Assembly (NCBI GenBank): GCA_964409635.1
Contig: CAYPEL010000106.1
Location: forward strand, 1-9,930
DNA from: CAYPEL01 sp964409635
GTDB lineage: Bacteria > Pseudomonadota > Gammaproteobacteria > DSM-19610
Direction of reading: 5' to 3'
Length of the DNA stretch: 9,930 nt
The position numbers and the translations under genes were made by a program. The notes beneath the pieces were generated by a model. The model was not told where the DNA came from. It worked only from the letters and a program-made list of their open reading frames with translations, and did not search any database. This document shows positions 1 to 6,608 of this stretch, piece after piece; the stretch's first letter is position 1; each line of letters begins with the position of its first letter.

Positions 1-39
1 CGCCGGGCCGCCGGACAGTTCGGGTTGGCGGCGTTTTTT
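1..39 (+). terminator. Rho-independent terminator of an upstream gene outside the window
   Basis: GCCGCC at 7-12 pairs perfectly with GGCGGC at 27-32, and a run of six T follows at 34-39. An alternative outer stem pairs CGCCG at 1-5 with CGGCG at 29-33. Either form is a GC-rich hairpin followed by a T-run on the plus strand, so it would end a rightward gene left of the window. The window edge may cut the base of the stem. Confidence 0.65.
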
Positions 40-50
40 AAATAATTAAT

Positions 51-78
51 TTGTAATCAACGTACGCATTAGTAAAGT
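51..78 (+). promoter_or_regulatory. Possible sigma-70 promoter for the sigma-54 activator gene
   Basis: TTGTAA at 51-56 (4/6 to the -35 consensus) and TAAAGT at 73-78 (4/6 to the -10 consensus) are 16 nt apart, in the AT-rich gap between the terminator and the GTG start at 133. The match is modest. A second pair, TTGAAA at 95-100 and TATAGC at 116-121, has only a 15-nt spacer and sits very close to the start codon. Confidence 0.25.
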
Positions 79-132
79 GCATGCTGCAGTGCGCTTGAAA
101 ATAAGTACTAAAAAATATAGCCAGGCCGCGTA

Positions 133-1470
133 GTGGAACAGTTTGGTCCTATCGTTAATTTAATTATCTCTCATATTCATGAGGGCGTATTGCTGACCAG
201 TAAACGCGGCGATATTTTATTCCATAATCCTGCCGCGTTGGAAATGCTGGGTATTAAACACTGTAAAACGCTCAAGGGCATTAAGGAAGAAAGCGGCCTC
301 AATCTGCAAAAATGCATGCTCAGAGCCGCCTTTGATGCCGGTGAGGAAGATGCAGCGGCGCGCCCATCTGGCGAATTTGTAAAGTTTGAAGAACGCATAA
401 CAGTTACCGGTTTCACCCGTTTTATTGAATTTCAAACCGGCATGGTCAGTGTTGGCCAGGATGAAGACCTGCGACTATTGCTACTGAAAGATATTACAGA
501 GCATCGGCGTTTTGAAGCGGTATTCAAAGAAATTTCAGATTCCGGCATTATTACCAATGATCCTAAAATGCTGGAGATCAATGCCAAGCTGACTCATATT
601 TCTCCAACCAAGGCTTCAGTGTTATTGCAGGGTGAGTCGGGCACAGGGAAAACCCTGCTGGCTAGAATGATCCATAAAAATAGCAAACGGGCTAGTCATC
701 CCTTTGTAGAAGTGAATTGTGCTGCGATCCCGGAAAGTTTGTTGGAGTCGGAATTATTTGGTCATGTAAAAGGCGCTTTTACCGGAGCAATTCAATCGCG
801 CGCTGGCAGGTTTCAGACGGCGCATAAAGGTACACTATTTCTCGATGAAATCAGTGAAATCCCACTGCATCTTCAATCAAAACTGCTCAAAGCAATCGAA
901 GAGCAGTCTATACAAATGGTGGGTTCTGACAAGAATGTTGAAGTCGATGTGCGCGTGATCAGTGCGTCCAACCAGGAATTGCGCAGTCTGGTAGATAACG
1001 GCAAGTTCCGGGCTGACCTGTTTTACCGGCTGGCGGTTATCCCGCTCAATATACCTCCCTTGCGTGAACGCCCAGGTGATTTGCCGCTGTTAATAGCCCA
1101 CTTTTGTGACCAGCTGGTGGCGCGTGGTTATCAAGATGGCATTACCTGTACCAAAGAAACGATGTCGCTTATGCTGGACTACCACTGGCCGGGTAATGTC
1201 CGTGAATTGGTCAATGCGGTAGAGCACGGCATGATTCTGGCCGAAGAAAAAATTGTCACACCGTCTTGTTTGCCGCAAGACATACGCCGTTATTCGGAGC
1301 CTGCGAATACACTTGATGAACCTGCACAAGGAATATCTGATGCGACGCAGCGCCAAATTATAGTGAGCATGCTGCGCAAGGCGGGGGGTTCTAAGTCGGA
1401 AGCGGCGCGTATGCTGGGTATCGACCGCAGCACTTTATGGCGGCGAATGCAGCGGCTTGGGTTGCCGTAA
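133..1470 (+). CDS. Sigma-54-dependent transcriptional activator, PAS-AAA+-Fis HTH
   Basis: This is a 445-residue bacterial enhancer-binding protein that would use ATP hydrolysis to open sigma-54 RNA polymerase promoters. Residues about 8-128 look like a PAS sensor domain and replace the receiver of response regulators, so it probably senses a small ligand or redox state directly. The AAA+ domain (about 135-380) has Walker A GESGTGKT at 167-174, the sigma-54 contact loop GAFTGA at 214-219, Walker B GTLFLDEI at 233-240, arginine-finger candidates R293 and R299, and sensor II WPGNVREL at 352-359. A Fis-type helix-turn-helix occupies about 418-443. All motifs are intact, so it should be active. 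The start is GTG: the frame is closed by a stop at 118-120 and no ATG lies between. No clear ribosome binding site precedes it. It points towards the miniprotein gene at 1642. Its targets are unknown, and I found no correctly spaced -24/-12 site downstream. Confidence 0.93.
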   Translation: MEQFGPIVNLIISHIHEGVLLTSKRGDILFHNPAALEMLGIKHCKTLKGIKEESGLNLQKCMLRAAFDAGEEDAAARPSGEFVKFEERITVTGFTRFIEFQTGMVSVGQDEDLRLLLLKDITEHRRFEAVFKEISDSGIITNDPKMLEINAKLTHISPTKASVLLQGESGTGKTLLARMIHKNSKRASHPFVEVNCAAIPESLLESELFGHVKGAFTGAIQSRAGRFQTAHKGTLFLDEISEIPLHLQSKLLKAIEEQSIQMVGSDKNVEVDVRVISASNQELRSLVDNGKFRADLFYRLAVIPLNIPPLRERPGDLPLLIAHFCDQLVARGYQDGITCTKETMSLMLDYHWPGNVRELVNAVEHGMILAEEKIVTPSCLPQDIRRYSEPANTLDEPAQGISDATQRQIIVSMLRKAGGSKSEAARMLGIDRSTLWRRMQRLGLP

Positions 1471-1472
1471 CC

Positions 1473-1508
1473 GCTGGCAATGTGAGCAAATTAACCGTGT
1501 TAGCCAGC
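1473..1508 (+). other. Inverted repeat just after the activator gene
   Basis: GCTGGC at 1473-1478 is the exact reverse complement of GCCAGC at 1503-1508, with a 24-nt loop that holds a smaller AAC/GTT pair. It begins two bases after the activator stop codon. There is no T-run behind it (an A-run follows at about 1519), so it is at most a weak terminator or an RNA 3'-end structure. Confidence 0.35.
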
Positions 1509-1566
1509 CCTATCCTATAAAAAATACAAGTAAAAACAGTAAGCTATAGATTATTTGTATAAATAT

Positions 1567-1595
1567 TAGAAAATTATAATAAATTAAACTATAAT
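1567..1595 (+). promoter_or_regulatory. Candidate sigma-70 promoter for the miniprotein gene
   Basis: A perfect TATAAT lies at 1590-1595, and TAGAAA at 1567-1572 matches the -35 consensus at 4/6 with a 17-nt spacer. Transcription would start near 1602 and give a leader of about 40 nt before the ATG at 1642. The surrounding stretch, about 1510-1600, is very AT-rich, which favours promoters but also raises chance matches. Confidence 0.45.
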
Positions 1596-1600
1596 GTCAG
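1573..1600 (-). promoter_or_regulatory. Candidate leftward promoter overlapping the miniprotein promoter
   Basis: Read on the minus strand, CTGACA (1600-1595, 5/6 to -35) and a perfect TATAAT (1578-1573) are 16 nt apart. The score is at least as good as that of the plus-strand promoter it overlaps. It would produce a leftward RNA starting near 1566, antisense to the 3' end of the sigma-54 activator mRNA. AT-rich sequence makes a chance match possible. Confidence 0.3.
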
Positions 1601-1611
1601 TCAGACGCTAT

Positions 1612-1636
1612 ATAGATGGCTTTATCTATTAGGAGG
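1612..1636 (+). promoter_or_regulatory. Leader hairpin next to a perfect Shine-Dalgarno (miniprotein leader)
   Basis: ATAGAT at 1612-1617 and ATCTAT at 1624-1629 are exact reverse complements around a 6-nt loop. One base later comes AGGAGG at 1631-1636, a full Shine-Dalgarno, 5 nt before the ATG at 1642. The strength of this ribosome binding site is exceptional here, since none of the larger genes has a comparable one. The hairpin could be an operator, a leader structure or chance. Confidence 0.5.
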
Positions 1637-1641
1637 TTTAT

Positions 1642-1737
1642 ATGTTTATTGACGGACTGACAATTGCTGGTGTTATTTTTATCGCTGCGGTTATCTTTGC
1701 CATGGGCAAGCTCTGCAACAAACGTAACTGTGCTTGA
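1642..1737 (+). CDS. Small single-span membrane protein, 31 residues, unknown function
   Basis: This short open frame runs from ATG to TGA and encodes 31 residues. A perfect AGGAGG lies 5 nt upstream and a TATAAT promoter sits at a suitable distance. After a short N-terminus with one acidic residue (D4), residues about 6-21 form one hydrophobic helix rich in I, V, A and F. The tail is basic and holds K23, K27 and R28 plus two cysteines (C25 and C30). By the positive-inside rule the C-terminus should be cytoplasmic. I do not recognise the family. By size and form it could be a small accessory subunit of a membrane complex, a stress-induced membrane peptide or a type I toxin, but I see no sequence match to CydX, KdpF, TisB or Hok by memory. 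It follows the sigma-54 activator on the same strand after 171 nt and is convergent with the methyltransferase operon. Confidence 0.7.
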   Translation: MFIDGLTIAGVIFIAAVIFAMGKLCNKRNCA

Positions 1738-1757
1738 AGTATTCAACCGTATTAGTC

Positions 1758-1776
1758 GTTATCTATAACAGATAAT
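1758..1776. other. AT-rich inverted repeat between convergent genes
   Basis: TTATCT at 1759-1764 is the exact reverse complement of AGATAA at 1770-1775 across a 5-nt loop, with a G-T pair possible outside it. An overlapping alternative pairs GTTAT at 1758-1762 with ATAAC at 1765-1769. It sits 20 nt after the miniprotein stop. There is no T-run, so it would be a weak terminator in either direction. Confidence 0.35.
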
Positions 1777-1805
1777 CTGAGGTTATACGCGACAGGGTAG
1801 CCTTA

Positions 1806-1838
1806 CGGTGGGTGATGCAGGGATCGAACCTGTGATCC
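1806..1838 (-). other. tRNA gene 3'-end fragment, candidate attachment site
   Basis: Read on the minus strand this is the last part of a tRNA gene. It contains variable-loop-like GGATC (1838-1834), T-stem and loop ACAGG-TTCGATC-CCTGC (1833-1817), acceptor 3' strand ATCACCC (1816-1810), discriminator A (1809), then CCG where CCA is usual (1808-1806). The T-loop TTCGATC is canonical. Four of five T-stem pairs hold, with an A-C mismatch at the outer pair. Upstream in the tRNA sense (above 1838) there is no GGGTGAT acceptor strand, no D-arm and no anticodon loop with T33, so only the 3' third is present. From memory the arm resembles bacterial tRNA-Lys, but the identity is a guess. Such fragments are left where elements integrate into the 3' end of tRNA genes. 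Confidence 0.6.
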
Positions 1839-1884
1839 CGCCGGAGGGCACAACCCGCAGTAGCTTTACCTGATTATTCCAGGG

Positions 1885-3069
1885 TTAACCTTGCAGGATC
1901 TCTGCACCAACATTAATTTCCCTCAGACTCGCACTGACTTCATCCACGTAGAGTGGGTTCATGACGATTACAAAATCAGGCTGGTAATCGCTAAGAAAAT
2001 CCGGAGGCACTATTCGATGCCCGGTACCGGCAGTGAATTTCCCCTTTTTGTGTGTATTGATATCTACAATGCAGCCAATTTCATCACTGGCATTCAAGGC
2101 GTTCAGGAAGGTCACGCCTTTCGAGCCGGCCCCCCAGACTGCCGCTTTCATTCCCTGCTGTTTTAGATTCTTGAGGCGGTCTGTCCAGATATGTAACTTA
2201 TCATCGTAGTTTTGTTTTAATGCAGTTGCAGCATCAGTAACCTCGATTACCCTGTCATTGCTGGTTTGTTTTATTTTTTTGGCCGGATTACTGCTTGCCA
2301 CAATGGACAAAAACTGCCCACCGAATGATTCCCATATTTCCTCTACCTGGAACCCGCTGTGAATAAATGCGCTGGCCAATGAATGATCACAGAAATACCC
2401 ACAGTGCTCGTAGATAATGTCCCAAATCCCCATATTTTGTAGCGTGTAGCGTGAGTTTGGCACTTCAAAATATAGGGCGGTTTTATTATCACCGATGGTT
2501 TTATGGAGTGATTCCAGAAACTCCCTGGGCTTCTCCATATGCTCAAGTGCATGCCGGCAACAAATCAGGTCTGCACGGTGACTTAGAGAGTGATCAGAGT
2601 AGTAGTCTTGAACGAACGTAATGTTTTGTGGGCATTCCCCGGTTTGGCGTTCCGGTGAGTAGCTCGGATCAAAGCCAATACCCTTGTTATTTCCCAAATT
2701 ACAAAGCTGGGTGAGGAAGTCGCCTTTACCACAGGCTATTTCGATCACTGTCTTGTCATACAAGCTAAATCTTTTTACCAGGTTTTGAGCCAGATTTTCA
2801 GCATACGCCTGGAACCGGGGGGAAAAATGCAGGGAATTTTCGTATTCAATCGTATAATCCAGCAGAGACGGATCAAACAGGCTATTAAACAAATGACCAC
2901 ACTGCTTGCAAGCTGCGAGTTTAAGATCACCTCTGGCCGCATCCCGCGCTGCATCGCGTGACCGGTAGAACACATTGCAATAAACAGGCACATCAGGGAT
3001 ATCAATACAGGGGAAAATAGCCGTTGATGCACAGACAGGGCATGGCTTTATTTCAAGGGCAGGGTGCAT
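1885..3069 (-). CDS. Class I SAM methyltransferase, C-methyltransferase-like, third paralog
   Basis: This 394-residue protein has the three-part plan of sugar C-methyltransferases. A zinc-ribbon-like N-terminus has cysteine pairs C10/C13 and C54/C57. The SAM-binding Rossmann domain has motif I EIACGKGDF at 110-118 and a LEH motif near 175-177. A C-terminal Rossmann-like domain has GAGSKG at 313-318 and IVDIN at 334-338. The family signature Y-E-H followed by YF is present at 220-226. It is clearly homologous to the neighbour at 3085-4272: both have a GNN-GxGFDP stretch after motif I and a closely matching C-terminal segment around VIVMNP. It differs from the 4330-5556 paralog near the N-terminal tyrosine pair and the HGGS loop. 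The ATG lies 15 nt after the preceding stop, with a weak GAGAG ribosome site. It is the last gene of the operon. The substrate is unknown, probably a sugar nucleotide or a glycan. Confidence 0.85.
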   Translation of the reverse strand: MHPALEIKPCPVCASTAIFPCIDIPDVPVYCNVFYRSRDAARDAARGDLKLAACKQCGHLFNSLFDPSLLDYTIEYENSLHFSPRFQAYAENLAQNLVKRFSLYDKTVIEIACGKGDFLTQLCNLGNNKGIGFDPSYSPERQTGECPQNITFVQDYYSDHSLSHRADLICCRHALEHMEKPREFLESLHKTIGDNKTALYFEVPNSRYTLQNMGIWDIIYEHCGYFCDHSLASAFIHSGFQVEEIWESFGGQFLSIVASSNPAKKIKQTSNDRVIEVTDAATALKQNYDDKLHIWTDRLKNLKQQGMKAAVWGAGSKGVTFLNALNASDEIGCIVDINTHKKGKFTAGTGHRIVPPDFLSDYQPDFVIVMNPLYVDEVSASLREINVGAEILQG

Positions 3070-3084
3070 ATCAATCGACTCTCA

Positions 3085-4272
3085 CTACAAAGCCATAATC
3101 TCGGGGTTGAGACCCATAAGCGCGAGATCAGCGCTTATTTCTTCGCAGTACATTGGGTTCATAACGATGACTGTATCCGGCTTATAGTCTATTAGAAACT
3201 CCGGTGAAACAATTTTCTGCCCCGTACCTGACATATAGTAGCCTATCCGATTAGGGTTGATATCGACCACATACTCCAGGCTGGAAGGGATTTTCAGTGT
3301 TGTCAGGAAGGCAACAGCTTTTGATCCGGAGCCCCATAGCACAATATTTTTGCCTTTTCGTACGAACTCATCGAGCTGATGTTGCCAGCGCTGACGTTTC
3401 GCTTCGAATTTAGCATGAAAGCCGTTGACGTAGTGCAGCACATCTTTCAGATCACTTTCTTCCGCAAGCTGATTGTCGTTTGTCGGGATGCGGTCAGCGG
3501 GCCTGGCCTCAATGGTCAGGTACTGATCGCCATATTCAGTGCGCAATTTTATAACGTTAAATCCACAATGATGAAACAGGCGGGCCAGTGAACCCGGCGT
3601 GAAATAGGAGCAGTGCTCATAGTAGATGTCTTCAAAGGCACAATTTTTAAAGATACGCGTGGCCTCGGGGATCTGAAAAAAGACCAGGGTACGGAGACGA
3701 TCGCCAATGGAACGCCGGACAGTCCGCAAAAACGCTGCAGTCAGGTGGATATGTTCGAGCGTCATTTTGCAGCAGAGAAGATCAGCTTGATAGGCGGCGT
3801 ATGCCTCCGTATAAAAGTCCTGGATGAAGTTGATCCGTTGATACACCGATTCATCAACCCGGTCTCTGCGGAAACCAGGGTCAAAGCCAACGCCACGGTT
3901 GTTTCCCAGTTCGCAAAGTAACATCAGGAATTCACCCTTACCGCAGCCGATTTCGATAATATCTTTTTCCCTTAAGTCATACGTATCGATCAGCCGCTGT
4001 GCCAGTAATTTATGAAAGTTGTTGAACGTGGGTGAAAAGCCCTGTGTTTCTTCATAGCGGGTTGAATATTCTGTGAGCTTGCCATCAAATGCGACATTCG
4101 AGATAAACCCGCAGCTGGAACAAAACCCGAGTTGTATATCACCTCTGGGGTAGTCAAGTGCATCCTGCCGGGAAGCCAGTAATATACAGCTGTTGGCGGG
4201 CACTGAATTGATCTTGTGGAAGACCTCCATGCTGCCTGTTTCGCAGCCAGGACAGGTGAAAGGCTCACGCAT
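3085..4272 (-). CDS. Class I SAM methyltransferase, C-methyltransferase-like, second paralog
   Basis: This 395-residue protein is a paralog of its two flanking genes. Zinc-ligand candidates are C7/C10 and C51/C54. SAM motif I is EIGCGKGEF at 107-115, and TLEH at 171-174 corresponds to the later SAM-domain motif. The family active-site signature YYEHCSYF is at 217-224, and the C-terminal nucleotide-fold motif is GSGSKAV at 314-320, followed by VVDIN at 335-339. The gene starts 57 nt after the preceding stop, the largest gap among the five genes from rfbF on, with no strong ribosome site, and ends 15 nt before the next gene. It should methylate a sugar nucleotide or glycan, but O- against C-methylation cannot be settled from sequence. 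It is more like the third paralog than the first, which suggests a duplication after an older split. Confidence 0.85.
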   Translation of the reverse strand: MREPFTCPGCETGSMEVFHKINSVPANSCILLASRQDALDYPRGDIQLGFCSSCGFISNVAFDGKLTEYSTRYEETQGFSPTFNNFHKLLAQRLIDTYDLREKDIIEIGCGKGEFLMLLCELGNNRGVGFDPGFRRDRVDESVYQRINFIQDFYTEAYAAYQADLLCCKMTLEHIHLTAAFLRTVRRSIGDRLRTLVFFQIPEATRIFKNCAFEDIYYEHCSYFTPGSLARLFHHCGFNVIKLRTEYGDQYLTIEARPADRIPTNDNQLAEESDLKDVLHYVNGFHAKFEAKRQRWQHQLDEFVRKGKNIVLWGSGSKAVAFLTTLKIPSSLEYVVDINPNRIGYYMSGTGQKIVSPEFLIDYKPDTVIVMNPMYCEEISADLALMGLNPEIMAL

Positions 4273-4329
4273 TGTAGTTGCTATTATTTTGCACGCCGCT
4301 GGTTATCAGCATTCTTCAGACTTCCTGCT

Positions 4330-5556
4330 TTATACAATTCTGGGTTCGGGGATAGGGATAATGAATTTTCCACCGCGGCGTCTGTATTCGGCTTGTTGTT
4401 CCAGAATCTCGTCGGCAAAGTTCCAGGGCAGCAGCAATACGAAATCGGGCATGACCTCGAGTATTTTCTCAGGCGCGTAAATAGGGATATGTTTCCCCGG
4501 CATAAACAGCCCTTGTTTATGCACGTTGCGATCCACAACGAAATCGACAAGCTGATTACCGATGCCAAAGTAATTAATTAGCGTACTGCCTTTCGCTGCT
4601 GCTCCATAGGCAGAAATGGTTTTCCCTGCCTGCTTGATCCCGGTGAGCAGTTTAGTTAATGATACCTTGAGTTGCTGTACTTTGTCTGCAAAATCACGGT
4701 AGTAGCCAAACTGATCTATACCTATATCAGACTCAAGTGCCAGCAGTTCCTGGACAGAGTTTTCAACCTGCTCGTCTTTCCCAATATAGAGGCGTAGCGA
4801 ACCGCCATGAATGGGCAGGTATTTAACTTGATTCAAGAACAGCGTGTGCCGCCGAAACAGGTTGTCGAGGGCGGTCACTGAAAAGTAGCACAGGTGTTCA
4901 TGATAAATTGTATCAAACTCGTTGTTATCGATCAGGTCGCGGACATAGGGCACTTCGATAACAATAACTCCCGTGTCTTTTAACAAAATTTCCATACCAG
5001 ACACGAATTCGTTGGTATCTGCTACATGTGCCAGCACATTATTCGCATGGATAACATCCGCCCGTTTATTTTGGCCGCGTAGCTGTCGCGCCAGGTCGGT
5101 GGTAAAAAAGGTTTTGAGTGTCGGCACCCCGATTGCTTCGGCTTTTTCCGCTGGCCCGGTTGCCGGGTCAATGCCGAGAACCGGTATGCCTTCGGCAACA
5201 TAATTCTTAAGCAGGTAACCGTCGTTACTGGCGAGCTCAACGACAAAACTTTCAGCATCCAGATCCCTGGACTTGACCAGGCTCAGGGCGTTGTCCCGCG
5301 AGTGGCGTAAAAGCTGGTCTGAAAAAGAGGAGTAGTAGGGGTAATTATTACAAAATAATACATCGGGCGGCACTGTTTCCAGTATTTGTGTTAGTCCGCA
5401 GTTTTCACAGAAACAAACCTCCAGAGGAAATAACGGCTCATCTTCATGCAGTTGTTTTTCAGTCAGGAAACGGTCAGCCAGGGGGGTGAGGCCGAGGTCC
5501 AGGACTTGTTTAAGCCGGGTGCCGCTGCATGAACGGCATGCTGTAATCTTTGCCAT
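4330..5556 (-). CDS. Sugar C-methyltransferase of the TylCIII/NovU/TcaB9 type, first paralog
   Basis: This 408-residue protein is the most canonical of the three. Zinc ligands are C7, C10, C50 and C53. YYSSFS at 74-79 carries a tyrosine pair of the kind seen in the active site of this family. SAM motif I is ELASNDGYLL at 107-116, with ANNVLAHV at 171-178. IYHEHLCYFS at 217-226 holds the Y-H-E-H catalytic-region residues, HGGSLRLY follows at 250-257, and the C-terminal domain has GAAAKG at 318-323 and VVDRN at 340-344. Known members methylate C3 of 4-keto-6-deoxy sugar nucleotides, giving branched sugars. The frame is open upstream to 5667, but I chose the ATG at 5556: it lies 4 nt after the epimerase stop, and the CxxC that opens the family fold starts at residue 7. 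Longer starts would overlap the epimerase gene by up to about 107 nt. Confidence 0.88.
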   Translation of the reverse strand: MAKITACRSCSGTRLKQVLDLGLTPLADRFLTEKQLHEDEPLFPLEVCFCENCGLTQILETVPPDVLFCNNYPYYSSFSDQLLRHSRDNALSLVKSRDLDAESFVVELASNDGYLLKNYVAEGIPVLGIDPATGPAEKAEAIGVPTLKTFFTTDLARQLRGQNKRADVIHANNVLAHVADTNEFVSGMEILLKDTGVIVIEVPYVRDLIDNNEFDTIYHEHLCYFSVTALDNLFRRHTLFLNQVKYLPIHGGSLRLYIGKDEQVENSVQELLALESDIGIDQFGYYRDFADKVQQLKVSLTKLLTGIKQAGKTISAYGAAAKGSTLINYFGIGNQLVDFVVDRNVHKQGLFMPGKHIPIYAPEKILEVMPDFVLLLPWNFADEILEQQAEYRRRGGKFIIPIPEPRIV

Positions 5557-5560
5557 AGAA

Positions 5561-6607
5561 CTATGCAGTTGCCTTTGCGCCTTCGATCCAGCGTAAATCA
5601 TTATCCAGCAAGCCTGCTGCAAGGAGTTGTTTAAGGTGTGCAATGCGTTTGTATTTTGGCCCTTCAAAATCCTCCAGAGTCAGGCCCGACTTTTTGTAAA
5701 CGCTATACAGCTCTTCCACACCGCGCCGTGCCGTCCATTGCGGTTTGAATTCATGCAGTGTACAAGTGATCTTGTTACAGTCCACACGGTAACAGCGCTT
5801 GTCTGGGCCGGCATCTGCTGCGTACTCAATCTGGCACCCGGGCACAACGTCCTGAACAATCTCCGCGAGCTCGTGGATCTGATAGTTCTCTGCACTTGTT
5901 CCCACATTAAATGCTGCGTTATGGATAAGCTCTAGAGGGGCGTGTAAGGCTGCGATATAGGCCCTGGCAATATCTTCAACGTGCACCATCGGGCGCCATG
6001 GCGTACCGTCGCTTTTGATATAAACGCGTCCTGTGGTAAATGCCCAGGCAGTCAGATTGTTGATCACAAGATCAAAACGTAAACGAGGCGAAACGCCATA
6101 GGCTGTCGATGCCCGCAGATAAGTCGGGCTGAACCTGTCGTCGGCCAGCGTAGACAGGGCTAATTCGGCCTGTACTTTGGACGTGCCGTAAGGCGTTACA
6201 GGATTAAATTCTGCCTTTTCATCTAGAAAATTCACGCCACCAGCCCCATAATTACTACAGGATGAGGCGAATAGAAACCGGCGCGTGCCCGCTTTTTTTG
6301 CGATTTCAGCCAGTCTTACTGTCGCTTTTTCATTGATGGCTGCGGTGATGTTTGGTTGGTAATCACCCAGTGGGTCATTGGACAGGCCGGCCAGGTGAAT
6401 GATCGCGTCAAAACCCTCGATGTCACTTGAATGAATGTCCCGGATGTCTTTTTTCAGGGTTTCGATAGCGGCTACTTCACCCATAAAAGTACAGTGTTCA
6501 AACCAGTTTGTATCCAGGCCAGCCAGGCTATGGCCATGTTTAATAAGCATGGGTACCAGTACGCTTCCAATATAGCCTTGGTGTCCTGTGACCAGCACCC
6601 GCATCAC
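5561..6607 (-). CDS. NAD(P)-dependent epimerase/reductase, extended SDR, sugar nucleotide
   Basis: This 348-residue extended short-chain dehydrogenase has the N-terminal nucleotide-binding TGHQGYIG at 7-14, HLAG at 71-74, the active-site segment SSCSNYG at 115-121, the catalytic YGTSK with Y140 and K144, and the family's WRPMVHVEDI at 204-213. The active-site loop has S-x-S rather than the T-D-E triad of sugar-nucleotide 4,6-dehydratases, so I read it as an epimerase or ketoreductase acting on a CDP-sugar, not as the missing dehydratase. The start is GTG at 6607 immediately followed by ATG at 6604. Either start places it 1-4 nt after the rfbF stop, which indicates translational coupling. The stop is 4 nt before the C-methyltransferase. 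Its exact substrate cannot be read from the sequence. Confidence 0.87.
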   Translation of the reverse strand: MMRVLVTGHQGYIGSVLVPMLIKHGHSLAGLDTNWFEHCTFMGEVAAIETLKKDIRDIHSSDIEGFDAIIHLAGLSNDPLGDYQPNITAAINEKATVRLAEIAKKAGTRRFLFASSCSNYGAGGVNFLDEKAEFNPVTPYGTSKVQAELALSTLADDRFSPTYLRASTAYGVSPRLRFDLVINNLTAWAFTTGRVYIKSDGTPWRPMVHVEDIARAYIAALHAPLELIHNAAFNVGTSAENYQIHELAEIVQDVVPGCQIEYAADAGPDKRCYRVDCNKITCTLHEFKPQWTARRGVEELYSVYKKSGLTLEDFEGPKYKRIAHLKQLLAAGLLDNDLRWIEGAKATA

Positions 6608-6608
6608 A

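Noticed and set aside
1475..1488. Sigma-54 -24/-12 promoter TGGCA...GC after the activator gene
   Set aside because: The GG and GC dinucleotides start 10 bases apart where 12 are needed, and the -12 element lacks TT before GC. Sigma-54 promoters tolerate spacing changes poorly.
1806..1890. A complete functional tRNA gene on the minus strand
   Set aside because: Folding the upstream part gives an anticodon loop without T33, a poor stem, no D-arm and an acceptor strand that pairs at only about 4 of 7 positions. Only the 3' part is tRNA-like.
4193..4581. Plus-strand open frames of 95 and 121 codons across the start of the second and the end of the first methyltransferase
   Set aside because: They lie opposite two well-supported genes, have no recognisable domain and no ribosome site. 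They are antisense shadows.
5557..5667. N-terminal extension of the first methyltransferase, starting at 5667
   Set aside because: It would overlap the epimerase gene by about 107 nt and add 37 residues not typical of the family. The ATG at 5556 sits 4 nt after the epimerase stop and just before the zinc-binding CxxC.
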